Source: Zanthoxylum bungeanum (lineage: Eukaryota; Streptophyta; Magnoliopsida; Sapindales; Rutaceae). Taken from it: DNA of 64,000 nucleotides. A model generated the notes under the pieces. That model was not told the DNA's origin and searched no databases. It saw nothing but the letters and a program-made list of their open reading frames with translations. The stretch lies in assembly GCA_019454045.1 (NCBI GenBank), contig SKCR01006514.1, positions 496,001 through 560,000 on the forward strand. Reading direction: 5' to 3'. The position numbers and the translations under genes were made by a program. This document shows, in pieces, positions 22,782 through 34,214 of the stretch (its first letter is position 1; the number at the start of each line of letters is the position of its first letter).

Positions 22782-25217
22782 ATGCTGCTTCGCATCCGCA
22801 GCAGAGACGGCCTCGAGCGAGTCACCGTCGATAACGCACACGTCACTGTCTCACAACTCAAAACCCTAATCCAATCACAGCTCCAAATCCGCGCCGAAAA
22901 CCAAACCCTATCCACTAACCAAAACCTCTTGCTAGCCAAATCCCCCTCCGATCTCCTCCAATTCACCGACATGTCAAACCCAAACGCGCCCTTATCTTCT
23001 CTCAACCTCTCCCACGGCTCCATCGTGTTCTTGTCCTACGAGGGCGAACGAAGCGTCAAGGGCCCCACCTTCAACCCGGCCGGATCATTCGGCCGGAAGA
23101 TGACCATGGACGATTTAATCGCCAAACAGATGCGAGTCACTCGCCAGGAGAATCCGCATTGCGAGTCTGTCTCTTTCGATCGGGATTGCGCCGACGCGTT
23201 CCAGCATTACGTGAATGAAACGCTGGCGTTTGCGGTCAAACGCGGCGGATTCATGTACGGGATTGTGACGGAGGATAGAAGAGTGGAGGTGAATTTCATC
23301 TACGAGCCACCGCAGCAGGGGACTGAGGAGGTCCTGCATGTTTTACGCAATGAGGAGGAGGAGAAGTTAGTGGACGCGATTGCGGCTGGATTGGGGATGA
23401 AGAAAGTGGGTTTTATTTTCACGCAAACGATAATGCAGAACAAAAAGGATTATACTTTATCGAACAGGGAGGTTTTGCAGGCGGTTGAGTTTCACGCGGA
23501 GAGTAATATGGAGGAGTGGGTGACTGCTGTGGTGAAATTGGAGGTTAGCGACGATGGGACTGCAGCTATCCACTTTGAGGCGTTTCAGATGAGTGATATG
23601 TGTGTTAGGTTGTTTAAGGAAGGGTGGTTCGAGACTGAGATTGCCGAAGGGGATGATCCCAAGTTGTCAAAGTTGAAGAAGGATGTGGTTGTTGGTGTGA
23701 AGGATGTTAAGGAGGTTGATAATGATTTTTTCTTGGTGGTGGTTAAGATTCTGGATCACCAGGTGAGCTTCTGTTTAATTTTATTTATTTATTTATTTTT
23801 TGGTTGATTGTTGATTGAAGTTATTTTTTAATTTGTTTACTGTGCAATTTTCAAGCTTACAGCTTTAGGACAAGTTGGATTTGCGGATGTATTGGATAGA
23901 ATGCTATATTTATTGCTAGTTATGCTCCAACTTTAGTTATAGTTGGAAGTAGGCATATGAACCATGAAGGTCTGAGATTATTTTGAGGGCTGTAAAATGA
24001 TTTTTGTTCAGCTTCCACTGCATGGTAAGTTATGATGGGAAGTCTTTTGACGGTCATTGTACTAAGTTAGGTTTTTTGGACACATAGCTTGCTCAGGAAT
24101 CATTGGTTGCCAATGTTGTTTTGATATTTTGTTTTTTAATTTCTCAAAAATCAAACAAAGGAGCAGGATATAGTAGAAAAAAAGGTATGTCATCTGAATA
24201 TGAAAATGGTTTGTTTGAGACTTTTTATGGAACTTCCATTCGTTGTATGACTGTGTTAAAGATTAATCTGTCGTTACTGGGTCTGGATAAGTAAATTTGT
24301 AGGTGTCAGATCATAGTTACCTGTTGACAATCTAATGGCTTACAACTTTCGTATTTACAATCTTTAGTGCTGCAAATATGTTGTTGAATTACAAATAGCA
24401 TCGTGGTTTCGAGATATTGGACATCTTGAGGCTGATAATGTTCTTCACAGGAATAATAATAGAAAGCTAATCTTTATATTCATTAGGCTGAAAAGACAGA
24501 TGCTTCATTAGCCAAGGAGCCTAGAATGGCATTATGTATGTGATTTTATGTCTTTCTTAGCTATGTTATGTTAGCTTTCTTCCAGATTCATCCTAGTAGT
24601 TGAGTTGTGTGGTGGGTGGGCCTTCCTGCTTCTTTCTATGGTGGTTTGCTAGTTCCACAATATAGAGTTTTGGATCTTTGCAAGCCTTGCTTAGGTGTTC
24701 GCTTGTGTAATTTTGCTATTGGCTTGAGATGGGTTCCTGGGGAGATGAGGTTGTTTTTGCCCATTGTTTTGGTTTCATATAGTAAGTTGAGATGTAAGTG
24801 TGCATGATACACAAACCTGTTGGAACCATTTACCTTATGTGCTTCACTTGTTGACTTAATTGTTTACCAGATGATTTGTTGTTTTATTCTGTATGTCACT
24901 ATGTCTATTTGCTTCAGTGCATATTTCTATGGCACTGACGTGAAGCTTTTGTTATGATGCAGGGGCCTCTTTCATCAACCTTTCCCATTGAGAACAGGAC
25001 CACTCAAGTTACAATGAGGGCACTGAAGAGTCATCTGAACCGAAGCCCGAATCTTCCACTAGTGAAGCGAATTTCTGATTTTCACTTTCTGCTCTTTCTG
25101 GCGAAGTTTCTTGATCTCAATTCTGATGTCCCTGCATTGACACAGTGTGTGCAAACACAGACAGCAGTACCAGAAGGTTATAAGCTTCTAATTAACTCAA
25201 TGGCTGAGACAGCTTAA
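22782..25217 (+). CDS. NPL4: NPL4-like CDC48 cofactor, two exons
   Basis: Exon 1 is 22782-23762 and exon 2 is 24963-25217, joined by a 1.2-kb GT-AG intron in phase 0. The product is 411 aa, close to the ~413 aa I recall for Arabidopsis NPL4 homologues. Residues 1-85 form the ubiquitin-like/UBX-like N-terminal domain (MLLRIRSRDGLERVTV...). From about residue 110 the NPL4 MPN-like domain follows, with DRDCADAFQHYV, RGGFMYG and VGFIFTQTI. Exon 2 encodes the C-terminal part (FHFLLFLAKFLDL) and ends in SMAETA. No C-terminal zinc finger is present, as in other plant NPL4 proteins. With UFD1 it recruits ubiquitinated substrates to the CDC48 ATPase for ER-associated and nuclear degradation. It sits upstream of SCC3 and UTP15 sequences, as in Arabidopsis. 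Confidence 0.95.
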
Positions 25218-25849
25218 TTTCAAGGTTGCAATTGGGGATTGCGTAGCGGATAGCGGTGCATACCTGGGCATGCATTGTCCAAGAAAGAGGGGCTTGAGTC
25301 TTGTTAAGTTATAGAATGGTCATATGTACCAGCTCGTCTGGCCTTGTACCTTATCAATTGGGTCTGATATTCATGTTTTGGGTGAACAAGGCTGTGTTTA
25401 TAGTTAAATATGTGTTATTAATTATGTCATTTGAACAAAAATTTATCTTTGTGAATTACCATGAGAATTATATAAGCTCAAATTGCACTGTTTCATGCTC
25501 TCAATTGTCTATAGAGTTGATTCTGTCTGTATCTTGAGCACTTTCAAAGATGGAAGAGTGTATGAGATAACTAAGTCTAATATTACTACTACTCAAAGAG
25601 GGAAGTGTGTGTATGAGGTTACTAACGGAACACAAGGCATTATGATGATAATTAATCCTCTCACGGAGACAAATTTTGTAAACAACTAAATACAAATGGA
25701 TGAAACACTTCGCCCCCCCGCCTGATGAGCATGAGCTCTTTTGTAGTTTGTTTGTGTTAGTTTCATTTTTATTGGCATGTGTCCTTGACAAAACAAGTTC
25801 AACTGAGTTGTAATCTGTCGTGAAGATATTTGTGCAATTGGACTAGTTT
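25218..25849. other. NPL4 3' region and intergenic
   Basis: This holds the probable 3' UTR of NPL4 followed by AT-rich sequence. Open frames here lack domains and overlap on both strands. No gene called. Confidence 0.4.
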
Positions 25850-26310
25850 TTGGTTGATGTGCATCAGACATGCGTTCGTGGTGTGTTCGTTGCAGCGTTC
25901 GAACGTGTGGCGGTAGTGACACGTTCTGCTTTGGGTTCGAACGAGATCATTCCAGAGAGCAAACGTTCGAGGCACGTTCTTATTGGGTTCGAACGAGATC
26001 ATTCCAGAGAGCATCCTTTCGTTGTGCGTTCGAGTGGCGTTCGAACGAGTCTTTCCAGTAGGCACGCGTTCGTGGTGCATTCGAGTAAACGTTCGAACGC
26101 CAGTCGCGTTTTTCAGTCTTTTACCTTTGAAAAACCCTAACTGTTCACCCTACCTATAAAATAAAACTTGTAGCTGCCATACTCTATGGTTGAAGCTAGG
26201 GGTGGCAGAAAAGCCCGAAGCCCGGCCCGGCCCAGCCAAGCCTTAAAATGGAAAGCCCGGCTCGGGCTCGGGCTCGGGCCCGGGCCGGGCTTTCCAATTT
26301 TGTAAATAAA

Positions 26311-26392
<82 letters not shown>

Positions 26393-27130
26393 ATATTAAT
26401 ATGTTTGTATCATTTTTATTTGTTTTTAGTATTTAAATTGTTAATTTATCAATGAAACTTGTGATTTATTTATAAATTATCTTTATATATAGTGTACATG
26501 TAATTTATATATTTTTAATTTTTTTTTAATTTTTTTTTTAAATTCGGGCCCAAAAAAAGCCCGGGCCCAACCTTTTTTTTGGCCGGGCCCATTGCCACCC
26601 TTAGTTGAAGCACATTATCCTTGAGCCAAAATCTCTCAAAGCCTTCAACATTTCTTGATTCCACCATTGAAGACTTCTTCATCTTCTTATCTTCTTTGTT
26701 AATGGTGTGAATCCCTCTTTGATAAACCATCAACACAACTTAACCCAAAATTTCTAATCATTCAGAGTTCTTTAGGATGAAATTTGGTAGTCGGAGTTCC
26801 GGCATTAGAGGTGATACAATCTACTCAGAGACTTCAGAGGTTCTGAAGAAAATCGTGGGTCGCGGGCTTGAGGAGTTGCCTTGAGTTCTTGCAGTATTGA
26901 GGTACTTGAGTCGGTGGAGTTGCCACCATAGGTCTTGACCATCGCTGTAAGTTTTTCTCTATATAGTGAATTCAGGTGGTAGCCTGTACCCGGAGTTATT
27001 TTTTTACTCGCAAGAGTTTTCCACTTCGTCACCAAAATTATTGTGTTGATTTTGTGTGTTTGATTTATATTTGCTGCTTTAATTTATTATTATTATTTTT
27101 ATATTTGCAGCATATTTTAATTGTTAGTTA
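25850..27130 (+). mobile_element. Possible LTR remnant with CGTTCGAACG repeats, split by a MITE
   Basis: Positions 25860-26110 hold imperfect repeats built on GTTCGAACGAGATCATTCCAGAGAGCA (two near-identical copies at ~25937 and ~25988) and other CGTTCGAACG strings. A TATA-like CTATAAAATAAAA follows near 26154. After the hAT MITE the sequence continues to GAGTTTTCCACTTCGTCACC near 27014, which looks like the U5 region of plant copia LTRs. No second LTR is visible, so it could be a solo LTR. Boundaries are unknown. Confidence 0.3.
26197..26603. mobile_element. hAT-type MITE with microsatellite core
   Basis: Terminal inverted repeats TAGGGGTGGCA and TGCCACCCTTA (one mismatch) are flanked by a perfect 8-bp duplication GTTGAAGC at 26189-26196 and 26604-26611, diagnostic of the hAT superfamily. 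Subterminal regions carry GGGCTCGGGC/GCCCGGGCCC repeats. The 407-bp element has no open frame. The core is (CA)n followed by (TA)n at about 26311-26398, a likely site of length change. Confidence 0.9.
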
Positions 27131-27789
27131 TGTGGTTGTTTGTTGAGATTCCATAATTACAGTAATCGAGACTTTTCCTGTTTATTGTTTGTAATTCCGC
27201 ATAGGGTCAGAACCTTAGGCTAATCGCGAATTTTCAGTTTGGTTGATGGTTGTTAGAGGTGTCAGTATAGTTGATGGATTTTTCGTATTTTGAGTTGATA
27301 TGAATTAACATGATTATGTGAGTCCGTTTATTAATTGTATTATATTTGTATTATATTATGTTACAGATAATAGTCTTGCAATCTTGTTAAGACGATTTGA
27401 GTATCCATTTATAACAAGAATATTCGTTTACAACATGTTTATTAATCAAGTAAACATGTTAACAGAATAGTCTTGTAAATTGTTGTGTAATGTGTGTTAA
27501 TCATGACAAATATGAAACTGATTCGTTTATTGTGTCAAAAGCAAAACTGATCCGTTTGTTAACCACGCCAACATATCATGTCAATTCGTTTATTGTGTCA
27601 AATGCAAAACTGATCTGTTTGTTAAACATGTCGACATATCATGTCAACTCATTTATTTAATGGACTATGTTTTTGTTTAAAAATTTTGACCTTAATTATT
27701 AAACGGGTCATATTCATATTTACTTAAAATTTAATACGAGAGGATAACAAAATTATGATATTATGATTGGCTCATATTTTTAGGTCTAA
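27131..27789. other. Intergenic with a short direct duplication
   Basis: AT-rich sequence without genes. Two ~70-bp direct copies lie at about 27518-27587 and 27588-27660, sharing ATTCGTTTATTGTGTCAAA and GCAAAACTGATC. Confidence 0.45.
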
Positions 27790-29560
27790 CTTTGAATCTC
27801 CGAAATTTTAATTTTTGTTTATTTTTTTAAATTTCAAACTTCGGATCTCCAAAGTCCGACTTAGGATCTCCAAAGTCTTACTTAGGATATACGAAGTTGG
27901 AAATTTTTTTTATAAAACCTGACATTTCCTGTTTTTTCCTACTAAAACAGCAAATCATTTTTTGCCAACCTATTTTCTGAAGTTTCTTCACATTCTCCTA
28001 AGTTTAAAATAAAACAAATACCTCTAATTTTCTACACTGATGGGTATGGGGAGAAATTAGATAATGACAACGATGAATATAGGGAATCAAAGTATTTCGA
28101 CAAGGTAGTGTGGTCGAGCTATATTTGAGTTGAGATCATATTACTGCTATAAATGATCAACAATATGAAGGTTATTCTTCATCGAGCTCTAATATGATAA
28201 GCCAATTAGTTCCAGTGTATATGTCAAATAAAGCTCCATGAGACAATTATACAACGAGTAGAGATGATGAAAATTTCTAGGGGGTTTGCCTAGGTGATGA
28301 GTCATGGTCAAGGCGTATAGACGTCATGACTTTGATTCACAACTTTAAAAACTTTGGCAGATTAATGCACATGAAGTAAGATACTTAGAAGAGTCTGTAG
28401 AGTGCAACATATGAGCAAAGACGGAGTTTTCAAGTAGAAGATATAACATGATGACCACAAATATTTCTAAAAGTTTGAATGCCTTGCTTAAAGAGGCTCG
28501 GGCCCTTTTGGTGCTTAGTTTCTGAAACTATATCCGAATGACCATTCAGAGATGGTTTTTTGAAAAGAGAGAATCAACAGAAAATATTGTTACTCCATTG
28601 ATCCTGTGGGTGCATTAAAAAAATTAAGAAACGAATTGTCAAATCGCATCAAATGTCTGTATCACCTACTGATCGCTACGAGTTTGAGATCCGGGGTGGA
28701 GACATGATTGAAATTCTCAACATAAGAGAAAAAGACGTACATGCAGGAAGTTTGATTTAGAGTAATTTCCGTGTGCACACGCATTGGTTGTATATGCGTT
28801 CGTTGTGTACATCTTGGTCCAAAGACCACCCATCTTGTTGGTGACCAATCAGATTGGGTCTTACCAGAAGAGTTATCAGATATAATATTACTTTGTTTTA
28901 CTGAACAAATACTCAAAAATAATTTTAACTAATGTTTTGATTCTAAATGCAGGTTTGAACGTATTGCCCCAAATGAGCATGTTTCGGCGGGACGATTAAA
29001 AATAAATAGAAGACATTCACAGGGTGAACAAACAGTGTAAATCATATGTGGTCGATGTAGCGAACACGAACACAATAAATGTTCATATATGACTCCGGTG
29101 AGTGAAAATCCAAGTCAACATTAATTTTGATAAAGATATTGAATGATCGATTTCTCTAATTCTCCATGATATTGTTACTTTATCTGATTATTCACGTTAT
29201 AGTTGATTTATTTATTTTTTATACAATATATTAATTGGAAAAAAAATTAGGTTTTCAGATTTATATGTAAAAATCATATATATAAACAAAAATGGTGAAC
29301 TAAAACTTCAGATATCATAAGTAAGAATTCAGAGATCCGAAATCGAATTTTGGATTTCTGAAGTTTAAAATAAAAAAAAAAAATGAACAAAAATTAAAAT
29401 TTCAGAGATCCGAAATTGGAACTTCAGATTTCCAAAATTTGAAATTAATAAAAATAAAAAATATCAAAACTTTAGAGATCCAAAGTTCTAACTTTGGCAC
29501 GTATACTTCGATATAAACTTCGAAAAATCCAACTTCTTCGAAATCTATTTCGGAAAAAAT
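27790..29560 (+). mobile_element. MULE (Mutator-like) relic with long inverted repeats
   Basis: The segment 27795-27905 (CCGAAATTTTAATTTTTGTT ... GGATCTCC ... CTTACTTAGGATATACGAAG) is an imperfect inverted copy of 29290-29415. The two arms share the order of GGATCTCYGAA motifs over more than 100 bp. Long terminal inverted repeats plus MULE-type transposase fragments inside identify a Mutator-like element. The arms are diverged and the outer ends are not sharp, so I could not define the 9-11 bp target duplication. Confidence 0.6.
28280..28830 (+). pseudogene. MULE transposase C-terminal remnant
   Basis: From 28445 a frame reads NMMTTNISKSLNALLKEAR, then IRMTIQRWFFEKRES and VTPLILWVH, matching the conserved region just before the SWIM finger of plant MULE transposases. 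Near 28735 TCRKFDLE-stop-FPCAHAL is a recognisable SWIM zinc-finger remnant (C at 28742, a TAA at 28763, then C-A-H at 28772-28780). The first cysteine of the finger is lost. Several stops and frameshifts interrupt the rest. It is non-functional. Confidence 0.65.
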
Positions 29561-29787
29561 TGGCTATTTTAATGAATACCAAACATTTAGTAAAAGAAAA
29601 TTGGCTAATTTTTCCAATTTCCCATTGCTTAATGTGAAAAGGGCAATAAAGTTTGATACAAATGCTTGGACTGGCCTAATGTGTCCCAAGTCCCAAGAAT
29701 CTACTGTTGTGACTACACATTTAGTTATTTACCGGTGGTCGTTGAAGTTACTCAATTAGTACCCAATTGTTTAGTATGTATTAATTT

Positions 29788-29800
29788 TTTTTTTTGAAAG
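29788..29800 (-). mobile_element. Extremely 5'-truncated LINE insertion
   Basis: Thirteen bases (poly-T then GAAAG) are flanked by a perfect 17-bp direct repeat TTAGTATGTATTAATTT at 29771-29787 and 29801-29817. The pattern T(n)GAAA(A)G equals the 3' end of the minus-strand LINE at 62963. Target-primed integration that aborted almost at once explains it well. Confidence 0.6.
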
Positions 29801-29817
29801 TTAGTATGTATTAATTT

Positions 29818-30879
29818 AACTGAAGTTTTTATGTAAAATATTTTTAAAAATAACATGTAATTACACATCTAGTGCTACTTGTTTTTTTTTTTTTGTTTTT
29901 GTTTTTTTTTTTTAATAATATAATGTGAACTATATGATTCCAATGCACTTTTAATACATGTTATCGAACTGGTAATTAAATCGAAAATATAAAAAACTCA
30001 ATTGGTCATAGATTCGACTGATTGAACTGTCAGAATCGACTAACAGTATAAATAATTTTAGTTAATAAAAATATAAAAATATTTATTTTTATCTTATAGT
30101 TTAATTTTTTTTGAAATTAAGAATCGACTGAATTCGATTCACTAATTTAATCGATTTTTTTTTTGCACACTAATTTTTAAAATTTAACTTGGACCAAACT
30201 GATAGTTATTCTCAAATCAACCGCGTACAAAACTACGCTAGCAGTTGAAAATAAAAGGATCCGTTGAAATGGCCCAGTCGACGTGATCACTGGCCAGCAC
30301 GGCCACGATGAAGCAAGTCATCATGCAAATGAGTAATTCTTTGGTGCAACGGAGATATGAGTGACGTGGTACCACCAACGAATTAGAAAATGACATGTAT
30401 AATTTAATACCTATTTTTTAGTTGTTTTTTTAATTTTTTAGCACGCGTGGCAATTGATGATTAACTTATTATATGGATGACGTGATACCTCTGTTGTATT
30501 ATAGATTTTCTCCCAGGAGCAAGTAATGCATTAAGGAGCAAGTAATGCAGTATCATGTTTGGCTTCAAAATAAGCTCTTCCTTCCTGCATTGTATAATTT
30601 TACTGTTGCAATGCGCATTGATTCAATATATCAAAAATCAGAAGATTAAAACTCTCAAAAATCAAAAGAAAATCTATCTTATCTTCTCAAAACACAAACC
30701 TAACTTCCATATCTTCCTCTAACAAAATCAAAATCCAACATATTCACCTTCCTTCTAAATTAACAAAACAAAAAAGGGAAAATAATTCATGATCTTGATG
30801 ACGTGTTTAATTTGAAGTGTTGAATTTTGATGTAGAGATTTTTAGATTTCAATCGTGCTTTACGTATATGGCCAATTGT
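29818..30879. other. Intergenic, no gene seen
   Basis: AT-rich sequence with homopolymer runs near 29880-29920. Positions 30864-30879 (GTATATGGCCAATTGT) are the left target duplication of the next SINE. Confidence 0.4.
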
Positions 30880-31063
30880 TCCCTAATATGCGTGGCTTGA
30901 TGGTGTAGAGCTCAAGATCTCACATTGAGATTCTGAGTTTGAATCCAGAAAGTTCGTTTTTTATAAGAGCCTAAAATAGCCCGGGATTCTATCTGCTCCG
31001 TTTAAACCCGAAAAAGATGATTTGGCGATAAAGTTTCCAACGATTTCAAAAAAAAAAAAGAAA
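30880..31063 (+). mobile_element. SINE copy 5
   Basis: The head CGTGGCTTGATGGTGTAGAG, B-box remnant GTTTGAATCC, body TATAAGAGCCTAAAATAGCC and poly-A tail are all present. It is flanked by a 16-bp duplication GTATATGGCYAATTGT (30864-30879 and 31064-31079, one mismatch), confirming retroposition. Confidence 0.9.
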
Positions 31064-31844
31064 GTATATGGCTAATTGTGTTGGTAGACCAATTTAACTT
31101 GCTCTGTTAGTTGTTGCTATAGTGTTTGTTACAGTGAAATGTTTAGCGTAGGTTTTAATTGTTAGTCCGAGAACTTAAAAGTGGAGAATATGCCTGCCAG
31201 GCTGCACTGATGTCTATAAATTACATAATTTTTTTGGAATATGATTTTTTTTTTTTTTGATCCAATAAAATATTTGACTTCTTAATGTGGTACGTATGTT
31301 ATGAAATTATGATATTTTTCAATTCATTGATGCGACTTCATAATATTATATAAAATGATAAACTGGGGAGGGGATTTGACTATTTAGAAGTTTGATAAAC
31401 ATTTTACTGCAACATCCACCATGTTGGACTTATTTGAGGTGTTCAGCTCCGCCATCCTATTGCCTAAAATTTTTAACCAAGGTTTCAGAATTAATATTGG
31501 AGGAGCCAACACTCAATGATCCATAAACTGTTTATTCTTCTTCCTTTTTTGTTTTTGTTTTTGTTTTTGTTTTTGTTTGGTTTGTTTGGTTGATTTGCAA
31601 AATTTGGATACTGAACATTAAGTGAGATCATCATGATTGTATAGGCATAGGCCTGCCTGCAGCTGAATATTGAAACTTTACATTTGAAGTTGTGGCTAAT
31701 GAGATCATCATGATTGTATAGGCATTTGGAGATAATTTGAAGTATAAAAATATATTGCATTATCATGTGGAACTAACAGAAATTTTAGTGTCACTTTGCT
31801 TTGATCAAATTTTACCCAGTTTCAACACTGAACATGAGAGTTTA
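31064..31844. other. Intergenic, no gene seen
   Basis: Contains a (TTTTTG)n microsatellite at about 31551-31576 and a direct repeat GAGATCATCATGATTGTATAGGCAT at about 31625 and 31700. No coding sequence recognised. Confidence 0.4.
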
Positions 31845-32395
31845 TCAAAGAAGTAGAAATATCAGCTTTTAACTTATATTGTAGAGTATGTTGCTTTTGA
31901 AGGTTATTGCTAAGCTTAAATCTGCAATCAAAGCAGTTCTGGTAAGCTCTACTTTGGCTATTTTAGATTTGACTGTGTGCCAAATTAAGTAAAATGTGAA
32001 AAGAGTTCAATATATGCAGGGTGGCAATGATGAATATTCGCTTCAGCTGTCAAAGGCTGTGCCAATTGAAAGGGCCATGTATGTATGAAGATCTTGTCAT
32101 GGTTCTCCGTAATTTCAGAAACTTGGATAATTGAGGTATGCAAAATGCCAATGATAAATGCTGAAACTGTCTCTGAAGCATCCTTATAAATCTCTAGTCT
32201 CCTGTTGAGTGCTCACATAGGATTAATTTTGTAAATTTACACATTATTCTTTCAATTTTTATATCACAGATGAGAATCATAGAAGATGAAGATGTGAACA
32301 AAGAGTATATTGAAGAGACAAATAGAAATGCTATCATTATTGCTTGCTGCTGCAAAGCTGATTGCAACTGATACAGTGCCGAAGGTGAGAATCAA
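31845..32395 (+). pseudogene. SCC3: SCC3 (cohesin) fragment, left duplicate
   Basis: This is a deleted copy of parts of the SCC3 pseudogene at 34.2-40.6 kb. It starts with intron sequence equal to ~34508-34560 and then jumps, at a shared TTATT, to the exon matching ~37030 (AKLKSAIKAVL). The next exon lacks a ~27-bp stretch and has inserted bases. After another deletion it includes the exon reading NKEYIEETNRNAI and ends at TVPK with a GTGAGA donor. Frames are broken throughout. It lies directly left of a UTP15 copy, so the pair is the left unit of a tandem duplication. Confidence 0.85.
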
Positions 32396-32535
32396 AATTC
32401 CAATTGAAAAAATAATAATCTAATTTTATTATCGTTGAGCACTACAGCAGATAACTAGTAAAACTTCCAAACAAAATATTAAGCCAGTGAATAAATCACA
32501 AAGTACCTGATAAAACAAACAGAAAAGCTAATAAA

Positions 32536-34136
32536 TCATCTCCTCCCGGCAATTCTTAGTAAAGGGGAGATTATACCTTGTATCTCTTGCATCGACTGCT
32601 GTATCCTTATCTCTTCCTCAACTGACCGCTTCAGATTTCTAATATGACCCTTCAATGCCTCACAATTTCTAATATCTTCAGCTCGCATCTCAAGAACCTT
32701 CTTCATCAAACCCATCAACAACACTGAGTATCTAGGAGCTGTTGAATGCTTCTGCATGAAACTCAACAACAACCCAAGCTCCTCGTTATCCAAATTTGAA
32801 ACACATTTCAACAACTTCCTCCTCGCCACTAGCTCCTCCATGACAGCCACCACATGTTCCGGATTTTTACCATTTAACACAGACACCAATGCTTCCTTGT
32901 GCCTAAACTTCTTCAGCAACTTATCATGCTCTCCCAATTTCAACTTCTTTGGTCTCACAACCAAATAATCCCCTTCACTTGGCTTCTCACTTTGCCCTCT
33001 TTGAAAGTATCTGAAATACGTAGGCCTCATCATTGGCTTCTGAGTCTCTACTCTCCCTAAACTCCAAAAATTCTCTATTCCACTCTCCGCATTTTCCTTC
33101 TTCTTCCTCCTCCCAGCAAATATAGTCCCATTTGATGTACCTATAACTCTAGTCATACAATCCGGTGAAAAGGCAACTGACATAAGAGGAGCCGGAAACC
33201 TCATAGAATGAGTAACCTTCATTTTCGCATAATCAAAAACCTTCATATAACCATCCAAAGCCACACTTAAAATCCTATACTGCATTGCCTCCTCTCCACT
33301 CTCACTCCCAACCCTCCCCACACAAATGGACGTGACAGTTTTATTATGACTCTCCATTGAATACACCATCTTCCCTCCTCCAATCAAATCCCAAATCTTC
33401 ACACTATTCCCACCCGCAGTCGCAATCAATCCACCAGATGGCAAAAACATAACATCCTCAATTGGTTTCCCGTGATTCACTTCCATCACCGACTTCGAAT
33501 TCTCAACTCTCACATCCCACAACTTCACAGTATGATCATAAGACCCCGTAACAAACATATCCCCATTCACAGGAGAACAATCCCCACATCTAACGTAATC
33601 CTTGTGTCCAAAAAAATCCAATACCACACTCTCCCCAGCAACATCCCAATACTTAACAATACCATCATCACCACCAGACACTAAATGCAACTTATCAAGA
33701 AAAGGGTACTTAACAAAACGTACCGGGCGGGCGTGGGACTTCAATCGACGAAGTGGGGTCCGACTTTTGATGTCGAAAACTTGAATAAGACCCGAGAGAT
33801 CGGAGGCAGCGAGGAGGGAGCCGTCGGGGCGGAACGAAGAGCAGGTAACAACGTCTTTGAAGGAGGAGACGGCAGAGTGTTTCTCGAGAGTTTGTGAGTT
33901 AAACAGAGTGAGGGAAGCTGAGTGGGCGACGGCGAAGAATTAGGCGGAGTCTCAGCGAAGGAGATTGAATTGATTGAAGAGACGAGATTAGGGAGTTGGT
34001 GGGGTTTGAACGAGGACCAGTACTTGGATTCTGGGGTTTGTGAAATGGTTCTGGGTTTTGGTTTCATTTTGGGTTTTACTGGGAAGCTTTTGGAGATTTT
34101 CATTTCGGAGGATCGGGTGTCGTCTGCGATTGCCAT
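32536..34136 (-). pseudogene. UTP15: UTP15/SWA1 copy with one-base frameshift
   Basis: This copy is nearly identical to the intact UTP15 at 42713-44314. One base is missing near 33938 (GAAGAATTAGG here, GAAGAGATTAGG in the intact gene). This shifts the frame after the codons for SFAETPPN (about residue 67), and the shifted frame ends at 33741. Downstream, the true frame stays open from an internal ATG at 33744 to 32536 (402 codons), covering most WD repeats and the C-terminal UTP15 domain. There is no other disabling change in that part, so decay is recent. A telo-box remains upstream. A truncated protein from the internal ATG is possible but lacks the first part of the WD40 propeller. Confidence 0.9.
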
Positions 34137-34168
34137 TGTTAGGGGAGCAGTGATGTGAAGGAGAGGCT

Positions 34169-34177
34169 TTAGGGTTT
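34169..34177 (-). promoter_or_regulatory. Telo-box upstream of the UTP15 pseudogene
   Basis: TTAGGGTTT on the plus strand (AAACCCTAA on the coding strand) lies about 33 bp before the ATG. It is the counterpart of the element upstream of the intact copy. Telo-boxes are typical of plant ribosome-biogenesis promoters. Confidence 0.5.
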
Positions 34178-34214
34178 TATCGTTTGTGAAGAGTGAAGAA
34201 GAAGGTGTTTAAAA

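Noticed and set aside
32756..33897. Plus-strand open frames opposite UTP15 copies (also 42933-44336)
   Set aside because: They are antisense shadows of the conserved UTP15 coding sequence and occur in both copies for that reason only.
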